64,000 nucleotides of DNA, taken from the NCBI GenBank assembly GCA_016765135.1, contig JAESQN010000030.1:1-64000 (forward strand), in the 5' to 3' direction. Positions 45,845 through 55,292 of the stretch are shown piece by piece. The notes below the pieces were generated by a model that ran no database searches, had not been told where the DNA came from, and saw only the letters and a list, made by a program, of their open reading frames with translations. The translations under genes and the position numbers were made by a program. The number at the start of each line of letters is the position of its first letter. Within the stretch, counting starts at the first letter, position 1. The stretch comes from Robiginitomaculum sp. GTDB taxonomy: Bacteria > Pseudomonadota > Alphaproteobacteria > Caulobacterales > Maricaulaceae.

Positions 45845-46486
45845 ATGGCAACATCCGGCATAGGTCAACAATACGACAAAATTGCCGCATGGTGGAATGA
45901 TTATCATATGGATTCCGCCTATGGCGTGGCGCAGATCATGAGGGCCCTTTCTTTTGCGCCCTCTCAGGGAAATGCACTAGATGTTGGGTGTGGGTCTGGT
46001 GGCCGCATTATTAGACGTCTCAAAGAGCAAGGGTATGAAGTTACGGGCATTGATGCTTCGGAAAAAATGATAAATTTGGCTCGGAAAAACCATCCCGACA
46101 GTCTTTTTATTCACGAAGACATCAGACATTGGGAAACGGAAGACCGTTTTGATTTCATTGTCGCCTGGGACTGCCTTTTCCACTTGCCGCTCAGTATGCA
46201 AAAACCGGTCTTATCTAAATTCTGTAATATGCTGTCAGACCGGGGCGTTATGATACACACATTTGGCGATAGCCTAGGCAAACACACCGATAGTTGGCAA
46301 GGGCAAAAATTTCATTATAGTTCCATTGGTATGACCCAAAACATAGAATTACTACACGAGAACGGGCTGTCCGTATTACATTTGGAGCTAGACCAGTTTC
46401 CAGAGAAACACGTTTATATTATTTCAAAGAAACTGTACAAAACTGAACCTGACCGCTTGCCTTTGGTGGGCGCACATCTTACCTAA
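45845..46486 (+). CDS. Class I SAM-dependent methyltransferase
   Basis: This 213-residue methyltransferase has motif I ALDVGCGSGGRIIRRL, motif post-I GIDASEKMINLARKN and VAWDCLFHLPLSMQKPVLSKF. The N-terminal GQQYDKIAAWWNDYHMDSAYG suggests a small-molecule methylase rather than one acting on nucleic acid. It is a single gene divergent from the HD gene, and a palindromic repeat follows 12 bases after its stop. The substrate is unknown. Confidence 0.82.
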   Translation: MATSGIGQQYDKIAAWWNDYHMDSAYGVAQIMRALSFAPSQGNALDVGCGSGGRIIRRLKEQGYEVTGIDASEKMINLARKNHPDSLFIHEDIRHWETEDRFDFIVAWDCLFHLPLSMQKPVLSKFCNMLSDRGVMIHTFGDSLGKHTDSWQGQKFHYSSIGMTQNIELLHENGLSVLHLELDQFPEKHVYIISKKLYKTEPDRLPLVGAHLT

Positions 46487-46498
46487 TAGCTAGAAATC

Positions 46499-46585
46499 TG
46501 TAGGGTGGATTAGCCTCTTGGCGTAATCCACCATCAGGTGTGTGCCAATGGTGGATTACGGCTAAGAAGCCTAATCCACCCTACA
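46499..46585. repeat. TGTAGGGTGGATTAG palindromic element, copy 2
   Basis: This 87-bp element has the same perfect 15-bp terminal inverted repeats as copy 1 and an internal GTAATCCACC/GGTGGATTAC pair. Its right 36 bases are identical to those of copy 3 upstream of nadA. It ends 23 bases before the trxB start codon. A long reading frame of trxB enters it and gives a false N-terminal extension. Confidence 0.92.
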
Positions 46586-46608
46586 TTATTACAAGAGCAG
46601 AGAGATTT

Positions 46609-47562
46609 ATGTCCGAAACGATCCATCACAAAGTTATTATTATTGGTTCCGGTCCGGCTGGCTATACGGCGGCGGTTTATGCGGCGCGGGCCATGCTGGA
46701 GCCTGCGATTATTGCTGGCATGCAGCCGGGTGGTCAATTGACCATTACCACTGATGTTGAGAATTATCCCGGCTTTCCGTCCATTCTTGGCCCGGAGCTT
46801 ATGGAGCATTTCGAGACCCATGCGCTTAAATTTGGCACCAAGATTTATGATGATTTGATCGTGGATGTGGATTTCACCAAACGACCTTTCACCATGAAAG
46901 GCGACGGCGGCACGACCTATACGGCGGACGCGGTGATCATTGCTACGGGGGCGCAGGCCAAATGGCTGGGGCTACCTTCGGAGGACAAATTTCAGGGCTT
47001 TGGCGTCTCTGCCTGCGCCACTTGCGACGGGTTTTTCTACCGAGACAAAGAGGTCATCGTGGTCGGCGGCGGCAATACGGCGGTTGAGGAAGCTTTGTTT
47101 TTAACCAATTTCGCCTCCAAAGTGACATTGGTACACAGGCGCGACGAGTTGCGCAGCGAGAAAATTTTGCAAAACCGCCTATTCGCCAATCCCAAGGTGG
47201 AAATCCTGTGGGATACCACATTGGTTGAAATCCTCGGCGACGACATGCCCAAAGGCGTCACGGCCGCCAAGCTGAAAAACCTGAAAACCGATGAAGTTTA
47301 CGATCTTCCGGTGCACGGCGTATTTATTGCCATCGGCCACAAACCATCGACCGAAGTGTTCAAAGGCCATGTAAAGATGAACGACGGCGGCTATATCTTC
47401 ACGGCGCCCGACAGCACCGCCACCAATATTCCCGGCGTCTTTGCGGCGGGTGATGTCAGCGACGAAATATTCCGCCAGGCGGTTACCGCCGCCGGGCTGG
47501 GTTGTATGGGGGCATTGGAAGCCGAAAAATGGCTGACGGAAAATGCCGAGAATGAGGACTAA
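46609..47562 (+). CDS. trxB: Thioredoxin-disulfide reductase
   Basis: This FAD enzyme transfers electrons from NADPH to thioredoxin. The protein is 317 residues from ATG at 46609. The FAD motif is IIGSGPAGYTAAVYAARA, the redox pair CATC (SACATCDGFFY) lies near residue 135-138, the NADPH fold is VVGGGNTAVEEALFL, and the C-terminal FAD motif is GVFAAGDVSDEIFRQAVTAAGLG. The longer frame to 46540 is encoded by the palindromic repeat and is rejected. A LysR gene follows with no gap. Confidence 0.96.
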   Translation: MSETIHHKVIIIGSGPAGYTAAVYAARAMLEPAIIAGMQPGGQLTITTDVENYPGFPSILGPELMEHFETHALKFGTKIYDDLIVDVDFTKRPFTMKGDGGTTYTADAVIIATGAQAKWLGLPSEDKFQGFGVSACATCDGFFYRDKEVIVVGGGNTAVEEALFLTNFASKVTLVHRRDELRSEKILQNRLFANPKVEILWDTTLVEILGDDMPKGVTAAKLKNLKTDEVYDLPVHGVFIAIGHKPSTEVFKGHVKMNDGGYIFTAPDSTATNIPGVFAAGDVSDEIFRQAVTAAGLGCMGALEAEKWLTENAENED

Positions 47563-48471
47563 ATGCCTGATACACTGGACTGGGATAAGCTAAAGACCTT
47601 TCATGCGGCGGCGGATACTGGTTCGTTGACTGCGGCGGCTAACCGCCTGCGCATTTCCCAATCCGCCGTATCGCGGCAAATCTCTGCGCTGGAGCAACAA
47701 TTGGGTGCGCCCCTATTTCACCGTCATGCCCGTGGTTTAACCCAAACCGAGCAAGGCCGCATCTTGTTCAAAGCCGCGCAAGACATGGCCCACCAAGTTG
47801 CTCTAGCTCAAACCAATGTGATCGATTCACAAGAAAAACCCCAAGGTGTTTTGCGTGTCTCCACGCCCATATCGTTGGGGTCAAACTGGCTGATTTCCCT
47901 ATTACCGGAATTTATCAAAACCTACCCATTGATTAACATCCAGCTCGTACTGGAAGACGAAGAACATGACTTATCCGCATTCGATGTGGACTGTGCACTT
48001 AGGCCTTGGCCTTCAACCCAAGGCGATGTGATCGAAAGAAAATTGGGGACGATTTCCCAAAGCCTGTACGCTTCACATAATTATTTGGCGGCGCGCGGCG
48101 CGCCGAAAGACGTTATAGATTTGGACAATCACGACATTGTCGCCTTTGGAGACATGGTACCTGGGCGGCTTAATAGTGCCAATTGGGTGCTGGAACTTGG
48201 CCGGGCTGAAAACAAAATACGCACCCCGGTATTAGCGGTCAATAACTTACACGGCATTATGCGGGCCGCAGAGGCTGATTTGGGTATTGTTGGCATTCCG
48301 GATTATATGGTGGCCATGTCCAAGCGACTGGTACGGGTTTTACCACAAATTAGCGGGCAACCATTTGACATCTATTTCGTCTACCCCACCGAATTGCGCG
48401 GCTCAACACGGGTCAAGGTGTTTCGCGAATTTTTATTGCGCGCCGCAAAAAAATGGCGGAACCCATCTTAG
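47563..48471 (+). CDS. LysR family transcriptional regulator
   Basis: This 302-residue regulator has an N-terminal winged helix-turn-helix (WDKLKTFHAAADTGSLTAAANRLRISQSAVSRQISALEQQLG, residues about 6-50) and a substrate-binding-like effector domain starting near 90 (GVLRVSTPISLGSNWL). ATG is immediately after the trxB stop, so it is translated from the same message. LysR proteins usually lie divergent from their target; here coexpression with trxB suggests a redox or related signal, but this is inference. No Cys pair like that of OxyR is apparent. Confidence 0.92.
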   Translation: MPDTLDWDKLKTFHAAADTGSLTAAANRLRISQSAVSRQISALEQQLGAPLFHRHARGLTQTEQGRILFKAAQDMAHQVALAQTNVIDSQEKPQGVLRVSTPISLGSNWLISLLPEFIKTYPLINIQLVLEDEEHDLSAFDVDCALRPWPSTQGDVIERKLGTISQSLYASHNYLAARGAPKDVIDLDNHDIVAFGDMVPGRLNSANWVLELGRAENKIRTPVLAVNNLHGIMRAAEADLGIVGIPDYMVAMSKRLVRVLPQISGQPFDIYFVYPTELRGSTRVKVFREFLLRAAKKWRNPS

Positions 48472-48780
48472 ATATGCATTTACGCATAGCAGGTGTGACA
48501 ATTTGGCACTGCACATTTATGAAAATACACCCTATATATTAGTTATCGAATAGTTGATGCGTCCCCTGCGTCATATTCGACCAACCGCATACAGTTCCTC
48601 CCCGAATAGTATTGCGAAGACTTGGCCGGATTTTCTACCCTGAAAATCCGGCTTTTTTTTGCCCATGAACATCCTGAAAACACCTAGAAAACATCCTACA
48701 AATAGAAAAGCTTCTGTTAACACTTTCGCCCTATAAACGAGTAAATATTGGTTTGTGGGATAATAGATAATGGATTCCAC
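48472..48780. other. 309-base region between LysR and hybrid kinase
   Basis: It holds a strong terminator at 48625-48660, about 150 bases after the LysR stop. The stretch before the terminator is AT-rich, without an open frame. It may be a long 3' UTR or a small RNA; no promoter could be assigned with confidence. After the terminator, 88 bases upstream of the kinase are available for its promoter. Confidence 0.5.
48625..48660 (+). terminator. Strong intrinsic terminator
   Basis: GCCGGATTTT (48625-48634) and AAAATCCGGC (48643-48652) form a perfect 10-bp stem with an 8-base loop, followed by eight T. It ends the trxB-lysR transcript or a short RNA between lysR and the kinase. Confidence 0.88.
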
Positions 48781-51228
48781 ATGGGTAATATTGAAGACGA
48801 CGACATTGAGGCAAGCGAAGTCGTGGGACGGGACATTGACGATTTTCGAATAGAATCGGGTCGAGAGGTCGAACTTTTTCAATTGCTTGATGAAGCGGTG
48901 GATGTGGGCATCAGTGTCCTTGATGAGAATTTAAATTATATATACATCAACCGTTCTGCCGCACAGACCCTCCAGCTGAAAAAAGGTGAATTTAGTGTTG
49001 GCGACTCTTTAAGCAAAGTGCATAAATTGGTGGTCGAAAAAGGCCTGATTGACCCTAAAGTCCTAAACCGTAACAAATTATCCTCAGAAGAATTGCACGA
49101 AGTATTTCGTTCAGGTCATGAGTTTTCAAAAGACTTAACACCATTTTTAGATGGTAGCATTCAACGTCTTGTGCGCAAACAAACCAAAAATGGATACATC
49201 ATTTCCATCAACCATGATGTAACGCAATTGCTACATAAAGAAGAAATGCTGCAAACCGCTCTGGCATTGGGTAATTCCGGGTATTGGATTTACGATTTTC
49301 AGAGCAAAAAGATTGAACTCAGCTCTTCTATCAACAATATTTTATCCGAACAGGAAATTACCAACCTTCACGATAAAGGCGTTATGTCGATCATTCACAA
49401 AGATGATCGTAAGGTTTTCAAAAAAGCCGTAAAAGGCATGCATGCAAGCGGCGGGACAATTGACTTTACCTACCGTAATATCAAAGGCGACAAATGGTTT
49501 CGCACCACCGGTAACTCAGAACGTGACGCATGTGGTGAACTTGTCCGCTTGCGCGCCTTTGTCAAAGATATCACCGAAGAAACTCTGCAAGCCCAAGAAC
49601 TGGAAAAAGCCAAAGACAATGCCGTAGCCGCTAATGTGGCAAAATCAGAATTTCTCGCCAATATGAGCCACGAAATCCGCACCCCCATGAACGGCGTGCT
49701 CGGTATGGCGGAATTACTTGCAGAATCCAACATAGATGACCGGCAACGGGAATTCATCAATGTCATTACCCGCTCATCCAACGCCCTGCTGACCATTATC
49801 AATGACATTCTTGATTTTTCCAAGATCGAAGCAGGCGCTTTTGAATTGGATCCGGTTGAGTTTAATCTACATGATGTGATAAACGACGTTACCTCATTGC
49901 TCTCAACCAACGCCAGGGAAAAGGGGCTTGAACTGATCATCAACTACCCACCAGATATGGAAAGCCATTTCATAGGTGATGTAGGGCGTATGCGCCAGAT
50001 CATTACAAATATGGTCGGAAATGCCGTAAAATTCACCGAAACCGGACATGTGCTGCTCAATGTAAAAGTGACAAACTTCACAGAATTACGGGCAAATATC
50101 ACCATAGAAATTACCGACACCGGTATTGGGATTGAGCCTGAAAAACTGGAACATATTTTTGAAAAATTCACCCAGGCTGACAACAGCACGACCCGGGTTT
50201 ACGGCGGCACGGGCCTTGGTTTGACAATATCCAAGCGTATTGTGGAACATATGGGCGGCAATATGACCGTTAACTCGACCTTGGGCAAAGGATCAACCTT
50301 CTGCTTCAATGTCCCCTTGCCTATAGACACCACGGCACGGCGCGCCAACCGTGATACGGCATGTTTGGAGGGGCTACGTGCGTTGATTGTTGACGATATA
50401 GCTATCAACCGCACGATCTTAACTGAACGCTTGAAGGCTTGGGGAATAATACCCTTAACCGCCGGAGATGCCGTGGAAGCCCTTGTCTATATTAAACAGG
50501 AAAAAGAACGGGGGCAGCCCTTTGACATCATCCTCCTGGATTATCTCATGCCAGGCATGAACGGTCATGATCTCGCAACAATGCTAAACACCACCCCGGC
50601 GACCAACGGCACACCAATTATCATGCTGTCCTCTTGTGATCAACCCGCCTCGACAAAAGATCTATTATCTATCGGCATCAATGCTTACATGTTGAAGCCG
50701 GTACGAGAGAACTTGCTCTTTGATAATCTGGTTGATGCTGTTTCGCACTCCAACCTTATTGAACGAGCTAATATAACCGCCCCCACACCTTCCCAAGACC
50801 AAGCCGTTACGCCCGGTGATAAATACCATATCCTCGTGGCGGAAGATTTCCCACTTAACCAGGATGTTGTCCGCTTAATGCTGCAAGATTCGCAATTCGT
50901 GCCGACCTTTACCAATAATGGCCGTGAGGCCGTGGATAAATTCAAAGAAAATCCGAACAGTTATGCCGCAATTTTAATGGATATCTCCATGCCGGTTATG
51001 GACGGTTATGAAGCCGCAGAGCTTATCCACGCCCACCAGACCCGTACCGGGCAGCCGCTAATACCAATCATTGCGCTTACCGGTCATGCTTTGAAACACG
51101 ACCGGGAGAAATGCTTGGAAGCCAACATGCATGATTATCTGACCAAACCCGTCAAGCAAGATGATTTACTAAATACTCTTGGTAAATGGGTTTTGGGTAT
51201 CCAAACCGAAAGTGCTATGTCCGCCTAG
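48781..51228 (+). CDS. Hybrid sensor histidine kinase with two receiver domains
   Basis: The cytoplasmic protein of about 815 residues has no membrane helix. Two PAS-like domains come first (about 25-130 and 155-270, the second with [18 protein letters not shown] and [19 protein letters not shown]). The transmitter follows: H box [20 protein letters not shown] (His near 297), N box [14 protein letters not shown] boxes [11 protein letters not shown] and [19 protein letters not shown]. Two receiver domains end the protein: [14 protein letters not shown] with Asp near 586 ([11 protein letters not shown]) and [14 protein letters not shown] with Asp near 733 ([11 protein letters not shown]). ATG at 48781 is preferred to TTG at 48748. 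The output partner, possibly an Hpt protein, is elsewhere. Confidence 0.93.
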   Translation: MGNIEDDDIEASEVVGRDIDDFRIESGREVELFQLLDEAVDVGISVLDENLNYIYINRSAAQTLQLKKGEFSVGDSLSKVHKLVVEKGLIDPKVLNRNKLSSEELHEVFRSGHEFSKDLTPFLDGSIQRLVRKQTKNGYIISINHDVTQLLHKEEMLQTALALGNSGYWIYDFQSKKIELSSSINNILSEQEITNLHDKGVMSIIHKDDRKVFKKAVKGMHASGGTIDFTYRNIKGDKWFRTTGNSERDACGELVRLRAFVKDITEETLQAQELEKAKDNAVAANVAKSEFLANMSHEIRTPMNGVLGMAELLAESNIDDRQREFINVITRSSNALLTIINDILDFSKIEAGAFELDPVEFNLHDVINDVTSLLSTNAREKGLELIINYPPDMESHFIGDVGRMRQIITNMVGNAVKFTETGHVLLNVKVTNFTELRANITIEITDTGIGIEPEKLEHIFEKFTQADNSTTRVYGGTGLGLTISKRIVEHMGGNMTVNSTLGKGSTFCFNVPLPIDTTARRANRDTACLEGLRALIVDDIAINRTILTERLKAWGIIPLTAGDAVEALVYIKQEKERGQPFDIILLDYLMPGMNGHDLATMLNTTPATNGTPIIMLSSCDQPASTKDLLSIGINAYMLKPVRENLLFDNLVDAVSHSNLIERANITAPTPSQDQAVTPGDKYHILVAEDFPLNQDVVRLMLQDSQFVPTFTNNGREAVDKFKENPNSYAAILMDISMPVMDGYEAAELIHAHQTRTGQPLIPIIALTGHALKHDREKCLEANMHDYLTKPVKQDDLLNTLGKWVLGIQTESAMSA

Positions 51229-51242
51229 TAGGTCGCGAAAAA

Positions 51243-51710
51243 TTACACCGCAGTCGCCCGTAGCATCCAGGCCGTTTTCTCGTGTAGGGTAATACGCGGC
51301 GTGACCACATCAGCCGTTGCGTCATCTGAAATGTCTTCGGCAATACGCAAGACTTCACGAGCGGTTTTAGCCACCTGCTCATGGCCCTGCGCCAAAGTGC
51401 GCACCATTTCTTGCCAATTGGGATGCCCGGTTTCTTCCTGAATTGTCGCCAACGCCACAAACTCGGCATATGAGCCTGGTGCCTTATGACCAAGGGCGCG
51501 AATACGCTCGGCCAATTCATCAACCGCCGTCCACATTTCTGTGTATTGCTCCATGAATTGGATGTGTAAAGACTGAAAATGCGGCCCTTCAACATTCCAG
51601 TGATAACCATGTGTTTTTAAATATAGTGTGTATGTATCTGCCAATAAACGGCTCAACGCCTCGGCTGAGCGAGCTCGGTCTTTCTTGGCTATGCCAATAT
51701 TGATATCCAT
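51243..51710 (-). CDS. dps: Dps family DNA-protecting ferritin-like protein
   Basis: This protein of about 155 residues forms dodecamers that store iron and protect DNA in stress. The ferroxidase motif is THGYHWNVEGPHFQSLHIQFMEQYTEMWTAVDELAERIRALG, with His, Asp and Glu ligands at the subunit interface. ATG at 51710 is 6 bases from AGGGAG; the preceding ATG is too close. It is convergent with the hybrid kinase gene, 14 bases apart. Confidence 0.94.
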   Translation of the reverse strand: MDINIGIAKKDRARSAEALSRLLADTYTLYLKTHGYHWNVEGPHFQSLHIQFMEQYTEMWTAVDELAERIRALGHKAPGSYAEFVALATIQEETGHPNWQEMVRTLAQGHEQVAKTAREVLRIAEDISDDATADVVTPRITLHEKTAWMLRATAV

Positions 51711-51886
51711 CATAATCTCCCTTTAGAACTATTCTAATATATATAGGCCGCATTACCTATCAATGCAAGACGCCAGGCACATTTTGGCAAAAATTAGGCA
51801 AAAACACCTCACTTTAACCTTAGAACAGCCTTAAAGAACGCAAACTGCTCAGCTATTCGTCAAATCAGACATTGATGGAGACAGGT

Positions 51887-51970
51887 ATGCGACACATGGC
51901 ATTTGAGAAATTTATAGGCGCCTCCACCTTGGCGCTTGGATTGATTATGGTGGTCTCGACATTTGTATAA
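51887..51970 (+). CDS. Possible 27-residue membrane micropeptide
   Basis: An ATG 6 bases after GGAG opens a 27-codon frame ending TAA. The peptide MRHMAFEKFIGASTLALGLI continues with a hydrophobic run, MVVSTFV, giving one predicted membrane helix of about 17 residues after a polar start. It lies in the gap between the divergent dps and the 3' end of the antiporter gene. Size and absence of homology evidence keep confidence low. Confidence 0.35.
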   Translation: MRHMAFEKFIGASTLALGLIMVVSTFV

Positions 51971-51997
51971 ACACCCTGGAACCCCCTTAAATTGCTT

Positions 51998-53521
51998 TTA
52001 GGTGTGAGCGTGTGCGGTAACCCGCCTTATCACCACCATGCCCACAAGCATCAGCCCTGCGGCGACCAATAATGCCCATGCGCTACCGGTAATCCCGGCA
52101 ACGACGAAGGCTGCAACGCAGCAAACACCGTTAAACACGGCGTAAGGCAATTGGGTTTTGACATGTTCGAGATGGGAGCACCCTGCCCCTGTTGCCGAAA
52201 GAATTGTCGTGTCTGATATGGGTGAGCAATGATCTCCGAACAGACCGCCCGACAACACCGCGCCGATACACACATACATGGATATATCAAACTGGAAGGC
52301 CAAAGGGATAACCAGCGGTATCAATATGGCATAGGTACCCCAGGACGATCCGGTGGAAAACGAGATAATGCCGCCGACCATAAATGCGATCACCGGGATA
52401 AGAAATGCCGGTATATTACCCCCAACCAAGGCGGCGATATAGGCGGGTGCGCCCATATCCTTGCCCACAGCACCCAAAGACCAGGCCAGTACAAGAATGG
52501 CGAGAATATTGATAATTTTGCTCATACTGTTGAGGTAGAGCGCGAAGCCTGCCGCCAGAGATTTAATGCCGTACCAGGCCATAAGCGAGATCAGGGCGGC
52601 GGCGGCGAAGACATAGCCAGTTGACAGGGAGGCGCGAAACGCGTTGGCGGGCAAATTACTCATATCAAAGGGAAAACCTTTGGAAAACAGCAAGCTGAAC
52701 ATAACCACCAGCATGATACTAAGCGGCAACCAGACTAAAATAGGTTTAGCCTTGGTGTTGGCGTCGGCCATGTCTGCTTTGGGTGTGCTTTCTTGCTGGT
52801 CGCTTTTTTCTTGGTCTTTGGCCACAATGCCCTTGGCGGCATTGTCTTCGGCGATTTTCATGGGGCCGAAATCGGTTTTTGAGAACACAAATAGCGGCAC
52901 CATAACCACGGCCATCAGGGAATAAAACTGAAACGGTACCGCTTTGACATAACTCACGAACGGGCTTTCCGTAATGCCGAGCGCGGTATATTCTTCACCG
53001 ATCAGCCCTTGGGTATAAAGCCCCCAGCCAATAAACGGGATGAGAACGGCCACGGGCGAGGCGGTGGTGTCTATAATCCAGGCCAATTTCGCCCGCGAGA
53101 TTTTAAGCCCGTCAATGATAGGGCGAAACAACGGCCCGACAATAAGCGGTGTGCCGGAATCGGTGAAAAACAACAAACACCCACTGGCCCACGCCCCCAT
53201 TTGTGCTTTAATCTTGCCGTTTATATATTTGATAATCATAGCGGCAAATGCCGCCGCCCCGCCAGATTTCTCCATCAGACCAACAAGCCCGGCAATAAAA
53301 ATCATCAAGATGATAATACCCATATTGGCGCTTTTGGATGCTTGGGCCACCAGATAGTCTTCGACCAAAATACTCACGCCCGTAAACGGATTAACTCCGT
53401 TGAGCAAAAGCACGCCCGTAAACACCCCAACAAACAGACCCAGCACAACATTGCGCGTCCACACAGCAATGCCCAGCGTCACTAAAACCGGCAATAATGA
53501 TAAAAAACCTGCGTCCGTCAT
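51998..53521 (-). CDS. NhaC family Na+/H+ antiporter-type transporter
   Basis: This 507-residue membrane protein has about 12 helices and NhaC-superfamily hallmarks: VLGLFVGVFTGVLLLNG, MIFIAGLVGLMEKSGGAAAFAAMI, LLFFTDSGTPLIVGPLFRPI, and SFSTGSSWGTYAILIPLVIPLA and SGGLFGDHCSPISDTTILSATGAGC near the end. Members exchange protons for sodium, or take up amino acids or organic acids with Na+; the substrate is not decided here. A polar loop with Lys/Glu/Asp lies at about residues 223-255. A structured RNA leader precedes the ATG and can hide its AAGGGG ribosome-binding site. Confidence 0.9.
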   Translation of the reverse strand: MTDAGFLSLLPVLVTLGIAVWTRNVVLGLFVGVFTGVLLLNGVNPFTGVSILVEDYLVAQASKSANMGIIILMIFIAGLVGLMEKSGGAAAFAAMIIKYINGKIKAQMGAWASGCLLFFTDSGTPLIVGPLFRPIIDGLKISRAKLAWIIDTTASPVAVLIPFIGWGLYTQGLIGEEYTALGITESPFVSYVKAVPFQFYSLMAVVMVPLFVFSKTDFGPMKIAEDNAAKGIVAKDQEKSDQQESTPKADMADANTKAKPILVWLPLSIMLVVMFSLLFSKGFPFDMSNLPANAFRASLSTGYVFAAAALISLMAWYGIKSLAAGFALYLNSMSKIINILAILVLAWSLGAVGKDMGAPAYIAALVGGNIPAFLIPVIAFMVGGIISFSTGSSWGTYAILIPLVIPLAFQFDISMYVCIGAVLSGGLFGDHCSPISDTTILSATGAGCSHLEHVKTQLPYAVFNGVCCVAAFVVAGITGSAWALLVAAGLMLVGMVVIRRVTAHAHT

Positions 53522-53827
53522 AATTTCCCCTTTTAGACGTGTCTAACAGGGGCGAGCAGGCTTGTCATAAATTATTTGTGGGGGCTCCCGGATAACCCAC
53601 AAAGCCTGTTATAGAGGGCAATATGAGAAAGAACAGTTTATGAGTCCACTACCTAAGTCACTATAAGGCAATAAGCAGGGTCGCTAATGGCTAGTAGAAC
53701 GTATCTGGTACAAATTTCTGACACACAAATTACCCACATTTATCAAATAAAATTGATTGGTAAAACTTGTCTTTTCGCCTAGATTGCCAAAAATTAGATT
53801 ACCAAAAAAATGCAGAGGGAGATTTGC
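53522..53827. other. 306-base divergent region between NhaC-type and FabH-like genes
   Basis: It holds the structured leader of the antiporter (53527-53608) on the minus strand and the promoter of the FabH-like gene on the plus strand. The last 80 bases are AT-rich. No open frame of note was seen. Confidence 0.6.
53527..53608 (-). promoter_or_regulatory. Structured leader of the NhaC-type gene, possible riboswitch
   Basis: Reading the minus strand 5' to 3', a nested helix comes first: CAGGCTT pairs with AAGCCTG (53608-53602 with 53563-53557), enclosing TTTGTGGG/CCCACAAA (53603-53596 with 53582-53575). The apical loop GAGC can pair with GCTC (53557-53554), a pseudoknot. A second hairpin follows: CCCCT (53552-53548) pairs with AGGGG (53531-53527), that is, with the Shine-Dalgarno, enclosing TTAGA/TCTAA. 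Exposure of the site would need this stem to open. I could not match it to a named riboswitch class. Confidence 0.5.
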
Positions 53828-54955
53828 GTGACAGCCGTACTTAGTGCCACAGGTTTGTGGACACCAAAGGATTCAATATCCAACGAAGAACTGGTCGTGG
53901 CCTTTAATGCCTGGTCGGACAAATGGAACGCCGAACATGCGGACGAGATTGCGGCCGGGACGGTTGAGGCCAAGCCTCTATCATCCGCTGAATTTGTCTT
54001 TAAGGCATCGGGTATAAAATCCCGTTTCGTTATCTCCAAAGACCCAATCCTTGACCCGGATATTATGGCGCCGCGCATCCCCGAACGCGCCGACGGGGAT
54101 ATATCCGTGCTGGCGGAAATCGCCGTTGCTGCCGCCCGTGACGCATTAGCCAAAGTCGGGCGGGACGCCAAAGATGTGGACGCGGTCATCGTAGCTTGCT
54201 CCAATTTACAGCGCGCCTATCCGGCCATTGCCATCGAAGTACAAAACGCGCTGGGTATAGACGGGTTCGCATTTGACATGAATGTGGCTTGCTCGTCGGC
54301 GACATTCGGTATTGAAACGGCCCGTGGTTTGATCGCGGGCGGCACAGCCAAATCGGTTCTGGTTTGCAGTCCGGAAATTTGCTCGGCGCATCTGAATTTC
54401 AAAGACCGCGACAGCCATTTCATTTTTGGCGATGTGGCAACAGCGATTTTGGTCGAAGACGAGAGCATAGCCCCCAAGGGCGCATGGGAAATTCTGGGCA
54501 CAAAATTGGCCACGCAATACTCCAACAATATCCGCAATAATTTTGGCTTTCTGAACAATGCTGCCCCCGAAGGTATCGGCGCGGACGATAAATTATTTAT
54601 CCAAAACGGGCGGCGCGTGTTCAAAGAAGTCGTCCCCTTGGTCGCGAGCATGATCACAGACGAGTTGGCTAATATCGGCGTCCCCACAAACCAGATAAAA
54701 CGCATGTGGCTACACCAGGCCAATCTGTCCATGAACACCCTCATCGCCAAGAAAGTCTTGAAGCTTTCGGGGAGAAAGGACGTAGACATGGACATGGCAC
54801 CAGTCGTCCTGGACGAATACGCCAACACCAGCTCCGCCGGCTCTATCATAGCGTTCGACAAACACAGCGATGATTTCAAACCCGGCGACACAGGCCTAAT
54901 CTGCTCATTCGGCGCAGGCTATAGCGCGGGGGTAGTTGTGGTGCGGAAGACTTAG
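53828..54955 (+). CDS. FabH-like beta-ketoacyl-ACP synthase III family protein
   Basis: This protein of about 375 residues has a thiolase fold and the KAS III catalytic triad: Cys in NVACSSATFGIETA, His in WLHQANLSMN and Asn in YANTSSAGSI. It probably condenses an acyl-CoA with malonyl-ACP, in fatty-acid initiation or in a secondary pathway. The N-terminal region has an extra stretch (WSDKWNAEHADEIAAG) compared with E. coli FabH, so it is not necessarily the housekeeping enzyme. GTG at 53828 is chosen because AGAGGGAG stands 6 bases upstream. It is a single gene. Confidence 0.87.
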   Translation: MTAVLSATGLWTPKDSISNEELVVAFNAWSDKWNAEHADEIAAGTVEAKPLSSAEFVFKASGIKSRFVISKDPILDPDIMAPRIPERADGDISVLAEIAVAAARDALAKVGRDAKDVDAVIVACSNLQRAYPAIAIEVQNALGIDGFAFDMNVACSSATFGIETARGLIAGGTAKSVLVCSPEICSAHLNFKDRDSHFIFGDVATAILVEDESIAPKGAWEILGTKLATQYSNNIRNNFGFLNNAAPEGIGADDKLFIQNGRRVFKEVVPLVASMITDELANIGVPTNQIKRMWLHQANLSMNTLIAKKVLKLSGRKDVDMDMAPVVLDEYANTSSAGSIIAFDKHSDDFKPGDTGLICSFGAGYSAGVVVVRKT

Positions 54956-54971
54956 GTTTATTGCCTCACCC

Positions 54972-55004
54972 TTGACAAATTCCGTAATTTGTGTAAAATA
55001 CGGA
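54972..55004 (+). promoter_or_regulatory. Promoter and operator of the PemK-type module
   Basis: TTGACA (54972-54977) and TAAAAT (54994-54999) are separated by 16 bases and followed 21 bases later by the antitoxin start. An inverted repeat TCCGTA/TACGGA (54981-54986 and 54999-55004) covers the spacer and the -10 box. It is the likely antitoxin-toxin autoregulatory site. Confidence 0.75.
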
Positions 55005-55020
55005 AAATTAGGAGTTTTCT

Positions 55021-55287
55021 ATGCGCACTGTCCCCGCAACTGAATTTTCAAAAAACTTTGGACGTTACCGTGATATCGTGCAGCGCGAACCCGTGGCCGT
55101 AACAAACCATGACCGTATTTCGGGGTATTTTATTTCAGGTGTCGAATATGAGGCCTATCTAAAATTAAAACCATATCTCCCTAAACCCTATGGGGTTGAA
55201 GAACTTTCAGATGACACTTTGCAAGCGCTCGCCGACAGCAAAATGGATAAACGCCACGCACATCTCAACCATTTACTTGAAGACTAA
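55021..55287 (+). CDS. Phd/YefM-like antitoxin of the PemK module
   Basis: This 88-residue protein starts MRTVPATEFSKNFGRYRDIVQREPVAVTNHDRISGYFISGVEYEAYL, a Phd/YefM-type DNA-binding domain, and has a shorter tail than usual (DDTLQALADSKMDKRHAHL). AGGAG lies 7 bases ahead of the ATG. A PemK/MazF-type toxin gene begins 6 bases after the stop, a mixed pairing since MazF toxins more often partner with AbrB-type antitoxins. Confidence 0.82.
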   Translation: MRTVPATEFSKNFGRYRDIVQREPVAVTNHDRISGYFISGVEYEAYLKLKPYLPKPYGVEELSDDTLQALADSKMDKRHAHLNHLLED

Positions 55288-55292
55288 CCCCT

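Noticed and set aside
46540-46608. N-terminal extension of trxB
   Set aside because: The extension is encoded by the palindromic repeat; the ATG at 46609 has family-consistent start.
48571-48882. 103-codon minus-strand frame over the terminator and kinase start
   Set aside because: It crosses a strong terminator and the kinase N terminus and has no family-like features.
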